DNA of 15,206 nucleotides from Natronomonas sp. (GTDB lineage Archaea; Halobacteriota; Halobacteria; Halobacteriales; Haloarculaceae), in the NCBI GenBank assembly GCA_007135435.1, contig SLIW01000494.1:1-15206 (forward strand), written 5' to 3'. Positions 1-5,389 of the stretch are shown piece after piece. Made by a program: the position numbers and the translations under genes. Every line of letters starts with the position of its first letter. Position 1 is the first letter of the stretch. The notes beneath the pieces were generated by a model. That model was not told where the DNA came from, did not search any database, and saw nothing but the letters and a program-made list of their open reading frames with translations.

Positions 1-330
1 ATCGTGGACGACGAGGGTGACACCGTGGAGATAGCGGACGCCGAAGCCGGTCCAGACACGGACGACGGCGGCGAACCGACCGATGCAGACGACGGCGGCG
101 AACCGACCGATGCAGACGACGCCGGCGAGTCGGCCGAGGCGGACGACACCGGCGAATCGACCGAGGCTGAGGCCGCAGGGACACGGAACCAGGACGAAGG
201 TCTCGACGGTGGCCAACGGGAGGGGGACGGAGATGGTGACGATCCCGCCGGGGACGACGGCTACGGCGATGAAGACGTGGACGATGGCGCGGGGGCAGGT
301 CGGGGAGGAGATTCCACCGCCGACAGGTGA
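1..330 (+). CDS. Acidic, repeat-rich C-terminal tail of a truncated protein
   Basis: The frame is open from the first base of the window to a TGA at 328-330, so this is most likely the C-terminal part of a gene that begins upstream; a GTG at position 4 is the first in-frame start codon but need not be the real one. About 110 residues are visible, dominated by Asp, Glu, Gly and Ala. Four tandem 9-residue units of the type DDGGEPTDA occupy 61-168 (27 bases each; the first two are identical at the DNA level), followed by another Asp/Gly-rich stretch. No fold or catalytic motif is visible. Such tails are common at the ends of haloarchaeal secreted, membrane or DNA-binding proteins, but the function cannot be assigned from this fragment. 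Confidence 0.5.
   Translation: MVDDEGDTVEIADAEAGPDTDDGGEPTDADDGGEPTDADDAGESAEADDTGESTEAEAAGTRNQDEGLDGGQREGDGDGDDPAGDDGYGDEDVDDGAGAGRGGDSTADR
61..168 (+). repeat. Four in-frame 27-bp tandem repeats
   Basis: Units start at 61, 88, 115 and 142. Units 1 and 2 are identical and units 3 and 4 have diverged (DDAGESAEA, DDTGESTEA). The unit is a multiple of three and keeps the frame, consistent with slippage expansion of an acidic linker. Confidence 0.85.
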
Positions 331-428
331 GCTCCCGACCGACGCTGCCACTCACGAACGGCGGTGCGTGGGCGTCCGAGACACCGCCTGCGGATGCGAT
401 CGCGGATGCCCACCAGGAATATCTCCTC

Positions 429-449
429 GCGTGAGATACGTATCACGCA
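429..449. promoter_or_regulatory. Imperfect palindrome between two direct repeats upstream of the HalOD1 gene
   Basis: GCGTGA-GA-TAC|GTATCACGC is a palindrome with a 2-base insertion in the left arm; its core GATACGTATC is perfect. It lies midway between two near-identical 15-mers, ATGCCCACCAGGAAT (406-420) and ATGCCCACCACGAAT (466-480), which are 60 bases apart and differ at one base. A regulatory role is inference. Confidence 0.35.
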
Positions 450-500
450 TCGGCCCCGATCGACTATGCCCACCACGAATGTCGGTGCTGGATTTCACGA

Positions 501-511
501 CAAGGCTTATG
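501..511 (+). promoter_or_regulatory. TATA box of the HalOD1-type gene
   Basis: CAAGGCTTATG, with the TTAT core centred near 507, lies about 30 bases before the ATG at 538. That is the spacing expected for a leaderless archaeal transcript, and it supports the start at 538 over an upstream in-frame ATG at 364. Confidence 0.55.
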
Positions 512-537
512 CCTCGAACCTCCCCGGCGTATGTCAC

Positions 538-792
538 ATGGCGACCACGGAACGGATCGACCGGTCGGAAGACGTCACCCACTCCGTCCTCGAGGCGGTG
601 GCGGCCTGTCGCGACGTCGATATCCTCGACATAGAAGAGCCGCTGCAGCAGACGATCGACGGAGACAGCCTCGCCGCCCTCTGGGGGACGCGGGCCCGGC
701 AACCCGGCGTCCACGGGGAGCTCGAGTTCGACTACTACGGGTGTCGCGTCACGGTGACGAGCGACGGCGACGTCCAGGCCGAGCGCCTCTGA
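538..792 (+). CDS. Small stand-alone HalOD1-type output-domain protein
   Basis: An 84-residue protein whose whole length resembles the HalOD1 output domain, a small haloarchaeal domain often found at the C-terminus of response-regulator-like proteins and also as free-standing proteins. Visible landmarks are a helical N-terminal half (HSVLEAVAACRDVDILDI), then PLQQTIDGDSLAALW and the terminal GELEFDYYGCRVTVTSDGDV, which looks like the beta-strand pair of the family. The reading frame is open further upstream, but the TATA box near 507 argues for the ATG at 538. It stands alone, convergent with the reductase downstream. Its biochemical role is unknown: family membership is a pattern judgement, and regulatory involvement is only inferred from the domain's usual context. 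Confidence 0.7.
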   Translation: MATTERIDRSEDVTHSVLEAVAACRDVDILDIEEPLQQTIDGDSLAALWGTRARQPGVHGELEFDYYGCRVTVTSDGDVQAERL

Positions 793-1027
793 CTGCCACC
801 GACGGCTACGTTCGGGACGGACGGAACCCCCTGGACGCACTGGTCCGACCAGACCGGTCGGCACGCTGACAGTTATACGAGACTCCTTCGACAGTTGTGA
901 GACTCAGCGAGGGCTATCCAACACGAGGGAGGGGTCCATACCAGACGGATGATAGCCGAGACGTTCCGGATGCAGCGGCGGGCAGTTACGCGCCCCCTTG
1001 GTCCAAGGTGGGTACCGTGGTTTCGCT

Positions 1028-1726
1028 TCACCCGTAGTTCTCTACCTTCGCAACGCCCGGATCGCCACCGGCCGCGAGAATCGCCTCCCTGGCGTCCTCG
1101 ACGAACGGCGCGAACCCGTAGACGAACGTCTGGCGTTCGGCGTCCTCCGTCTCCAGGATCTCGGCCACCGCCGCCTCGAATGCCTCGTCGTCAGCGGTCA
1201 CGCGGACGTCCGCACCCGCGCTGGCCAGCGCCGACAGGCGGTCCTCGTGGACAGGGACTGCAGAGCGGTAGACGACGGTCGGCGATCCACCATCGATGAC
1301 CGCCCGCTCCGCGACCCCGACCGCCGCGCCGATGCCGGGGCCCGCCGCGAGGACCACCACCCGTGGCTCGTCCGCGTAGTAGACCCGACCCCACGGCCCG
1401 GCGATCTCCACCGTCGCTCCCGGCGCGACCTCGGCGAGCCACGGCGACAGCGTGCCCTCCGGGTCGACGCCGATCGTCAGCTCGAAGGTCTCGTCGACGA
1501 TCGGCGACGAGATGGAGTAGTGGCGCGTGACCGCATCGTCGTCCCCCGCATCGACTTGGTCCTCCCCGTCTCCTCCACCCTCCCCATCGGCGTCGTCCAC
1601 CATTGCGCGGAGCTGGACAAACTGCCCCGGCCGGGCCTCGAACCCTGGTGGCGCCTCGAGCGTCACCGCGACGGTGTCGGGCCCCACCTCGCGGACTTCG
1701 ACGACCCGGACCTCGGTGCCTTCCAT
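1028..1726 (-). CDS. FAD-dependent NAD(P)H oxidoreductase, ferredoxin-reductase fold
   Basis: A 232-residue FNR-family protein. The N-terminal beta-barrel FAD domain carries RHYSISSP (residues 68-75), the family's RxYS flavin motif; the nucleotide-binding domain has AAGPGIG (127-133). The C-terminus ends VENYG, and the family's usual Cys-Gly-Pro motif is replaced by VYGFAPF (202-208). There is no plant-type [2Fe-2S] domain, so it would need a separate ferredoxin or acceptor. Residues 44-64 are an acidic Gly/Asp insertion. An in-frame GTG 12 bases upstream is only about 20 bases from the TATA box at 1754-1762, too close to be transcribed, so the ATG at 1726 is preferred. It stands alone. The substrate is unknown; serving as electron donor to the phenylacetyl-CoA epoxidase further along the window is possible but unsupported by linkage. 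Confidence 0.8.
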   Translation of the reverse strand: MEGTEVRVVEVREVGPDTVAVTLEAPPGFEARPGQFVQLRAMVDDADGEGGGDGEDQVDAGDDDAVTRHYSISSPIVDETFELTIGVDPEGTLSPWLAEVAPGATVEIAGPWGRVYYADEPRVVVLAAGPGIGAAVGVAERAVIDGGSPTVVYRSAVPVHEDRLSALASAGADVRVTADDEAFEAAVAEILETEDAERQTFVYGFAPFVEDAREAILAAGGDPGVAKVENYG

Positions 1727-1753
1727 TGCGTCCGGCACCTAGGACCCGGCCGA

Positions 1754-1762
1754 CCATAAGTC
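1754..1762 (-). promoter_or_regulatory. TATA box of the reductase gene
   Basis: On the minus strand this reads GACTTATGG. Its centre is about 32 bases from the ATG at 1726, predicting a leader of about 5 bases. Confidence 0.55.
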
Positions 1763-1952
1763 GGTCCCGCCCGGGTCCATGCGTCTTGCATCAGGGGCCG
1801 CTGTCGATTCCGGGCTGGACACCACCTGAACCCCGGATCGCTCGACTCGAGGGATTCGCGGTTCGCTCGTCGCACGACCCCCTGCGGTCCGCGGTTCCCC
1901 TCGGTCACCGCTCATCGGTCGCTTCCGATCGGGACGCTCGTTCCGGACGGTC

Positions 1953-1981
1953 ACCCGATACTTATCGGGTGTTTATAAGGC
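1953..1981. promoter_or_regulatory. Palindrome-plus-TATA cassette, copy 1
   Basis: A perfect 18-base inverted repeat ACCCGATACTTATCGGGT (8-base arms, 2-base centre; 1953-1970) is directly followed by GTTTATAAGGC (1971-1981), a strong archaeal TATA-like element. The TATA core is itself nearly symmetric, so the direction of transcription is ambiguous. A repressor or activator site abutting a promoter is the simplest reading; it is inference. Confidence 0.55.
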
Positions 1982-1986
1982 GACGT

Positions 1987-2010
1987 CGGTCGACTCGACG
2001 TAGTCGACCG
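1987..2010. repeat. Palindrome between the two promoter cassettes
   Basis: CGGTCGACT (1987-1995) and AGTCGACCG (2002-2010) are perfect 9-base inverted arms around a 6-base centre CGACGT. The element sits between the two cassettes and could be an operator or an RNA hairpin. Confidence 0.6.
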
Positions 2011-2015
2011 CTGAA

Positions 2016-2044
2016 ACCCGATGACTATCGGGTATTTATAAGGC
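2016..2044. promoter_or_regulatory. Palindrome-plus-TATA cassette, copy 2
   Basis: ACCCGAT-GACT-ATCGGGT (2016-2033; 7-base arms) is followed by ATTTATAAGGC (2034-2044). It matches copy 1 at 25 of 29 positions; three of the four differences fall in the centre of the palindrome, so the arms and the TATA element are conserved. The two copies are 63 bases apart, exactly six turns of B-DNA at 10.5 bases per turn. Confidence 0.55.
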
Positions 2045-2501
2045 AGGCGACCGGTGGCGGAAGGTGGCCTGCCGGCGACAACGTCGGCGCTCCACGGGGG
2101 GCGATCTCTCGGCAGCGAACGACTGCTGTTGCCTATTGCAGGTTGGGTGATCGCACCGCCCTCCAGGACACGTTGGTCGCCACTGCTCGGCTCATCGTCG
2201 TCCACCATCCTCGGAAGTTTCCGGTTTCCGACGAGGGGCGCACGAACTCCGCGCCGACGAACCCTTTCGACCGATCCGCCCCTTCCATTTCCGCCCAGAC
2301 TGGCCAACCAGCCGGTGTGGGCGGGCCTTCAACCGGTCGGGGCTCTCGGCATGCGCTCGAACGCGGTGTCCCCGGCTCGCGCTCGACTGGACACGACCAG
2401 GGAAGCGGCCGTCCACGACCGCCGGGCTTCGATCAGCGAGGGCTTCGTGGGCGCTACGCCTCGATCACCAGCCCGATTCCGTGGCCCGCGTTCCGGAACG
2501 C

Positions 2502-2771
2502 TCACCGAGCCGCGCGGACGGCTCGTGCTTCCCGCAGTAGCCACGCCGACAGCAGGCCGGCGTAGAGGATCGCCAGCGTGCCCATGGCGACCGCCACGAG
2601 CTCGAACAGCGGCTGCGGGGGGAGCTCGGGGGTCACGACGAGGACCCTGATCCCCTCGGCGAGCATCAGGGCGCCGCCGCCGAACAGCGCGAGGGCCCCG
2701 AAGACGGCTATCGCGTGCCGGCGGTCGAACGAGGTGGTGGGCTCGCGGTCGGTCGTCGGATCGGTCGCCAT
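2502..2771 (-). CDS. Small two-helix membrane protein, unknown function
   Basis: An 89-residue protein starting MATDPTTDREPTTSF. A short polar N-terminus precedes two clear hydrophobic segments: roughly residues 20-47 (AIAVFGALALFGGGALML and following) and residues 57-78 (LFELVAVAMGTLAILYAGLL). It ends in a basic tail LLREARAVRAAR. The two-helix hairpin with positive residues at the C-terminus suggests an integral membrane protein with both ends on the same, probably cytoplasmic, side. I do not recognise the family. The frame is open upstream to 2936, but that part runs through tRNA-derived repeats and is not protein-like, so the ATG at 2771 is preferred. No close operon partner. Confidence 0.65.
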   Translation of the reverse strand: MATDPTTDREPTTSFDRRHAIAVFGALALFGGGALMLAEGIRVLVVTPELPPQPLFELVAVAMGTLAILYAGLLSAWLLREARAVRAAR

Positions 2772-2853
2772 GTCGGGGTTCTCGATCTGTTGGTGCGCTG
2801 GCGTCTTGAATCCCCGAGGGGGACGATTTGTGGTCTTCGTCGTTCGATGATGT

Positions 2854-2875
2854 TGCGCGGGACCGGATTCGAACC
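2854..2875 (-). repeat. Exact second copy of the tRNA-Leu 3' end (22 bp)
   Basis: These 22 bases are identical to 2967-2988, the 3' acceptor strand and T-loop of the neighbouring tRNA-Leu, in the same orientation and 113 bases away. The identity stops at both ends. It resembles the duplicated tRNA 3' end (att-type repeat) left by tRNA-targeting integration, but no integrase lies between or nearby. Confidence 0.65.
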
Positions 2876-2925
2876 AGAACCAGACGTGCTCGCTTCGCTG
2901 CGCGCGTCTGGTAGGGTTCGAATCC
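2865..2925. repeat. Inverted repeat of tRNA T-arm sequence with inner hairpin
   Basis: GGATTCGAACC (2865-2875) is the exact reverse complement of GGTTCGAATCC (2915-2925). Nested inside, CCAGACG (2880-2886) pairs with CGTCTGG (2905-2911). The whole block can fold into an interrupted hairpin whose outer arms are tRNA T-loop sequence. The role is unknown. Confidence 0.7.
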
Positions 2926-2930
2926 GCCGG

Positions 2931-2971
2931 GCGCATCCGTCGCTCGCCGTGCGGCGAGCGACAGGATGCGC
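2931..2971. terminator. Very strong hairpin abutting the tRNA-Leu 3' end
   Basis: GCGCATCC-GTCGCTCGCC (2931-2948) pairs with GGCGAGCGAC (2953-2962) and GGATGCGC (2964-2971): 18 base pairs, a GTGC loop and one bulged A at 2963. The 3' arm overlaps the last five bases of the tRNA gene (2967-2971), so in the precursor RNA it could compete with the acceptor stem or mark the trailer for processing. A terminator or processing role is inference; there is no downstream T-run typical of archaeal termination. Confidence 0.45.
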
Positions 2972-3051
2972 GGGACCGGATTCGAACCGGCGGACCCCTA
3001 TGGGACAGCGTCCTAAGCGCTGCGCCGTTGGCCTGGCTTGGCTACCCGCGC
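2967..3051 (-). tRNA. tRNA-Leu, anticodon UAG
   Basis: An 85-base type II tRNA. The acceptor stem GCGCGGG pairs with CCCGCGC, followed by discriminator A at 2967. The D stem is GCC/GGC, the anticodon stem CAGCG/CGCUG closes the loop CUUAGGA (anticodon UAG, reading CUA and other CUN codons), the long variable arm contains CCC-AUA-GGG, and the T arm is GCCGG-UUCGAAU-CCGGU. No intron is seen and CCA is not encoded. A TATA-like element lies upstream at 3076-3088. The 3' flank holds a duplicate of its own 3' end and strong hairpins. Confidence 0.95.
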
Positions 3052-3075
3052 GCACCCTCTCGTACCGGGGTGCCT

Positions 3076-3088
3076 CAAAAATACCTGT
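3076..3088 (-). promoter_or_regulatory. TATA box of tRNA-Leu
   Basis: The minus strand reads AGGTATTTTTGAG, an isolated AT-rich patch centred near 3082 in very GC-rich DNA. That predicts transcription starting near 3055, just before the mature tRNA 5' end at 3051. Confidence 0.5.
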
Positions 3089-3129
3089 CGCTACCACCCC
3101 CGATCCGACTAGTTCCACCCTGCGGCGAC

Positions 3130-3137
3130 CGTTTATG
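3130..3137 (+). promoter_or_regulatory. TATA box of the TFB-related mini gene
   Basis: CGTTTATG centred near 3134. A start about 27 bases later falls at 3161, directly before the GTG at 3162. The in-frame ATG at 3135 lies inside the TATA element and so cannot be the start. Confidence 0.6.
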
Positions 3138-3161
3138 CCCCTCCGAGCCCGAGGGACGTGC

Positions 3162-3470
3162 GTGTACCGCGCCCGCGACCACGTCGAGAACGAGGAGTGG
3201 CTGGCCGCCCTCGACGACGCCGCCGAGCGGCTGGACCTCGGGAGCGACGCACGCTCGCGGGCGACGGACCTCTTCCTGTCGACGCTCCCCGACGCGGACC
3301 GCTCGAAACGGGCGACGGTGGCCGCCAGCCTCTACGCCGGCGCGCTCATCGCCGGCGACCGCCGGTCGCAGGCCGCCGTCGCGGAGGCCGCGGGCGTCTC
3401 CCGACTGACCGTTCAGCAGCGCTGGAAGGACCTGGTCGAGGAGGCTGGCCTCGAACCCCCGTCGTGGTAG
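3162..3470 (+). CDS. TFB (TFIIB)-related mini protein with a single cyclin-like/HTH unit
   Basis: A 102-residue protein beginning (GTG) YRARDHVENEEWL and ending AGLEPPSW. It resembles the short haloarchaeal proteins annotated as transcription initiation factor IIB family: a single cyclin-type helical unit rather than the zinc ribbon plus two cyclin repeats of a full TFB (about 300 residues). Landmarks are RATDLFLSTLPDADRSKRATVAASLYAGALIAGDRRS followed by a helix-turn-helix-like stretch, QAAVAEAAGVSRLTVQQRWK (about residues 69-88); both match the style of TFB cyclin repeats. Without an N-terminal zinc ribbon it should not recruit RNA polymerase like a normal TFB; DNA binding or modulation of initiation is inference. 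The start is decided by the TATA box at 3130-3137. It is monocistronic and convergent with the winged-helix gene. Confidence 0.7.
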   Translation: MYRARDHVENEEWLAALDDAAERLDLGSDARSRATDLFLSTLPDADRSKRATVAASLYAGALIAGDRRSQAAVAEAAGVSRLTVQQRWKDLVEEAGLEPPSW

Positions 3471-3613
3471 CCAGGACAGCGTCCCTGCGGCTGGTGCTGT
3501 GCCCGTCCGAGACCCCCTCCCACATCAGTGGTGTCCAACGCGCCGGCTCGACCTTCCCGGCACGCCGGCCCGAAGTTCCCGGCTCGCCGTCCTGACCGCC
3601 CTGGAACGCCGCC

Positions 3614-4132
3614 TCAGTCGTCGTCCCGGTTCGGCGCGGCCGCACCGGGCTCCTCGCTGACGGTGATCGAGACCGGTTCCGACCGTTCGTCGCTCGCGAC
3701 GCCCAGGTGTGAATCCAGGTTGAAGACCGTGTTCAGCTCGTCCTGGACCTCCTGGACGACCCCGGCGACGAGCTCGCTCGGGGGGATCGCGACGTACTCG
3801 TAGGGGTTGTTCCCAGCGCCTTCGGACTCGCGCTTGGTCCGCTGGACGGTCCCCTCGCCGTGCAGCTCCGCGAGCGCCTCCCGGACCGTGCTCGGGTACA
3901 GCCCCGTCCCCTCGGCGATCTCCTCGCTCGTGCTGCCGGGGTGCTTCCGGAGGAACACGTAGATCCGCGCCCGCGTCTCCGTGTCCAGCACCCACGCGAC
4001 GAGGTCGACGATCCCCTCGTCGAACCCCGCCGCGGCCTGCTCGGCCACTCGCTCGGCCTCCTCGCCCAGTCGGTCCCGTACCCGTCCGTCATCCGCGTCG
4101 GCCCCCTCCTCCGCCGGTTCGTCGGTAGACAT
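3614..4132 (-). CDS. Winged helix-turn-helix transcriptional regulator
   Basis: A 172-residue protein with an acidic N-terminus (residues 1-35), a central winged-helix domain and an acidic tail. The HTH core is TRARIYVFLRKHPGSTSEEI, then AEGTGLYPSTVREALAELHGEGTVQRTKR (about residues 53-101), of the ArsR/TrmB-like type in which the last conserved helix recognises DNA. The following segment PYEYVAIPPSELVAGVVQEVQDELNTVF looks like a wing plus dimerisation helix. It has its own TATA-like element at 4165-4175. It lies directly downstream of gshA on the same strand, 55 bases away, so read-through is possible. Targets are unknown; control of thiol metabolism genes would be guesswork. No ligand domain or metal-binding cysteine is visible. 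Confidence 0.75.
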   Translation of the reverse strand: MSTDEPAEEGADADDGRVRDRLGEEAERVAEQAAAGFDEGIVDLVAWVLDTETRARIYVFLRKHPGSTSEEIAEGTGLYPSTVREALAELHGEGTVQRTKRESEGAGNNPYEYVAIPPSELVAGVVQEVQDELNTVFNLDSHLGVASDERSEPVSITVSEEPGAAAPNRDDD

Positions 4133-4164
4133 GTGTCGTTACCACGCGGACAGTGGGAGTACCC

Positions 4165-4175
4165 CTAAATAAAAC
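4165..4175 (-). promoter_or_regulatory. TATA box of the winged-helix gene, possibly also the gshA terminator
   Basis: The minus strand reads GTTTTATTTAG, about 38 bases before the ATG at 4132. The T-rich tract also lies just after the gshA stop codon at 4188 and could help end that transcript. Confidence 0.5.
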
Positions 4176-4187
4176 GCATGGTAAATC

Positions 4188-5264
4188 TCAACCGAGTAAC
4201 AGGCACTCGCGGAGTGCGTCGGGACCGCCCTCGGCGAGCCGGCGCCGCTGGAGGGCCGCTCCGCTCCCTCCGTCGTACACCGAGGCGATGCCCGAGACCC
4301 CGAGGCGCTCGCACTCGCGGTCGACGAGTTCGCCCAGCGGGACCGTCCCCTCCCAGTCCCGGTCGAGGAGGGCCGCGTCGTGACCGTACCGCATCGCCCG
4401 CCACTTGTTCTCGTCGAGGAGTTCGCAGCGGTGGCCGCTGCCTGCCTCGCCGTCGTCGTACCGCTCGCCGAGGTCCTCGACGAGCGCGTCGGCGTACTCG
4501 AGGAGCGCCAGCACGCGATCGGGGTCGGCCTGCCCGTCGGGCGTCCGGATCTCGACGGTCCCGTGGGTGGTGTGCGGCCGGACGTCGTACCAGAGCTCGC
4601 CGCGGTCGTTGATCGAGCCTGTCTCGACCATCGTCCGCTCGAACCGCTCGAACTCCTCGAAGTCCGCGAACGTCGTCGGCATCCCGGTGTTCGGGAGCCC
4701 CTCGAAGATCTTCGCGCGCGCCGAGGCGAGGCCGGTGTCGAAGCCGTTCCAGAACGGCGAGTTCGCCGAGAGGGCCAGCAGAATCGGCAGGTACCACCGG
4801 AGCTCGTTCGCGATCCAGACGGCCTTGTCGGCGTCGTCGACCCCGAGGTGGAGGTGGAGCCCGGCGGTCGTGTTCCGGTGCTGGGGGTACTGGATCCGGT
4901 CGAGCTGGGCGCGGTACCGCGACTTCTCGGCGTGCTCGAGCTCGCGCCACTTCGCCGCGGGATGCAGGCCCGCGCCGGCGATCCGGTAGCCGTGCGCCGT
5001 CGCGTGCTCGACGAGCGCCTCCCGGACCTCCGAGAGGAGGTCGGCGGCCTCCGAGAACGACTCCGCGACGGGCGTCTGCGTCTCGATCACGAACTTGAAC
5101 AGCTCGTGGTCGAGCCGGCCCTCGAGGATCGACGGCGGCTCGCGCTCGTAGACGAGCTCGTCGGTCCCCGAGACCGGCCGTCCCTCCGCGTCGACGACGA
5201 AGAACTCCTCCTCGATGCCGAACGTCCCGGATCGGTCGAAGGCCTCGCGCGAGCCCAGGTCCAT
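4188..5264 (-). CDS. gshA: Glutamate-cysteine ligase (gamma-glutamylcysteine synthetase)
   Basis: A 358-residue cytoplasmic enzyme of the GCS2 family that joins L-glutamate to L-cysteine with ATP. Haloarchaea accumulate gamma-glutamylcysteine as a low-molecular-weight thiol, so this is likely the key enzyme of thiol redox balance. Landmarks are [11 protein letters not shown] near the N-terminus (acidic metal/glutamate-binding residues), [30 protein letters not shown] and [15 protein letters not shown] in the ATP-grasp-like core. An in-frame ATG at 5288 overlaps the TATA element TATTTA (5289-5294), whereas the ATG at 5264 lies 27 bases beyond it and gives the usual family start [10 protein letters not shown] chose 5264. 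Next upstream on the same strand is flpA. The match is strong over the whole length. Confidence 0.9.
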   Translation of the reverse strand: MDLGSREAFDRSGTFGIEEEFFVVDAEGRPVSGTDELVYEREPPSILEGRLDHELFKFVIETQTPVAESFSEAADLLSEVREALVEHATAHGYRIAGAGLHPAAKWRELEHAEKSRYRAQLDRIQYPQHRNTTAGLHLHLGVDDADKAVWIANELRWYLPILLALSANSPFWNGFDTGLASARAKIFEGLPNTGMPTTFADFEEFERFERTMVETGSINDRGELWYDVRPHTTHGTVEIRTPDGQADPDRVLALLEYADALVEDLGERYDDGEAGSGHRCELLDENKWRAMRYGHDAALLDRDWEGTVPLGELVDRECERLGVSGIASVYDGGSGAALQRRRLAEGGPDALRECLLLG

Positions 5265-5287
5265 CGGCGGTGCTTCGCCGCCGGTCA

Positions 5288-5296
5288 TTAAATAGC
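5288..5296 (-). promoter_or_regulatory. TATA box of gshA
   Basis: The minus strand reads GCTATTTAA, centred near 5292. It predicts a leaderless transcript starting at or next to the ATG at 5264 and so decides the gshA start. Confidence 0.6.
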
Positions 5297-5389
5297 ATGT
5301 GAACAGCGGTAATCGCTTCGCACACCCGGTTGCGCTCCCGGTGGAGGAAGCAGCCCGCTAGCGGATCTCGCCCACGCCGTTCGAGCTCG

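Larger units (their letters stand above)
1763..2501. other. Gene-poor stretch holding palindromic promoter cassettes
   Basis: Open frames exist on both strands here, but none has the acidic composition or the strongly GC-biased third codon positions of the neighbouring genes, and none resembles a known family. The notable contents are the twin palindrome-plus-TATA cassettes at 1953-2044, the palindrome between them, and a perfect 14-bp palindrome (2488-2501) directly after the stop codon of the small membrane-protein gene. The rest has no feature I can name; it may hold a non-coding RNA, regulatory DNA or a decayed gene. Confidence 0.5.

Noticed and set aside
996..1008. CCTTGG-T-CCAAGG palindrome in the convergent gap between the HalOD1 and reductase genes
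   Set aside because: Short and with no T-run; weak support as a terminator, so not listed as a feature.
1951..2307. Minus-strand 118-codon frame that reads through both cassettes
   Set aside because: The cassettes give similar peptides (YKYPIVIG, YKHPISIG) only because they are 63 bases apart; third-position composition is unlike the neighbours and no family is recognised.
1603..2565. Long plus-strand open frame of 320 codons across the gene-free region
   Set aside because: It is rich in Arg, Pro and Ser, starts antisense to the reductase gene and resembles no family; such frames are common in very GC-rich DNA.
2854..2890. A second tRNA gene
   Set aside because: Only the acceptor 3' strand and T-arm-like part are present; no anticodon arm or 5' acceptor strand can be found.
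2854..3051. Complete integrated element at tRNA-Leu
   Set aside because: A repeated tRNA 3' end exists, but no integrase or cargo lies within or beside the 113-base interval.
2715..3161. N-terminal extension of the TFB-like frame through the tRNA
   Set aside because: The peptide is a translation of tRNA and T-arm repeats (for example PDSNRRT); the promoter at 3130-3137 places the real start at 3162.
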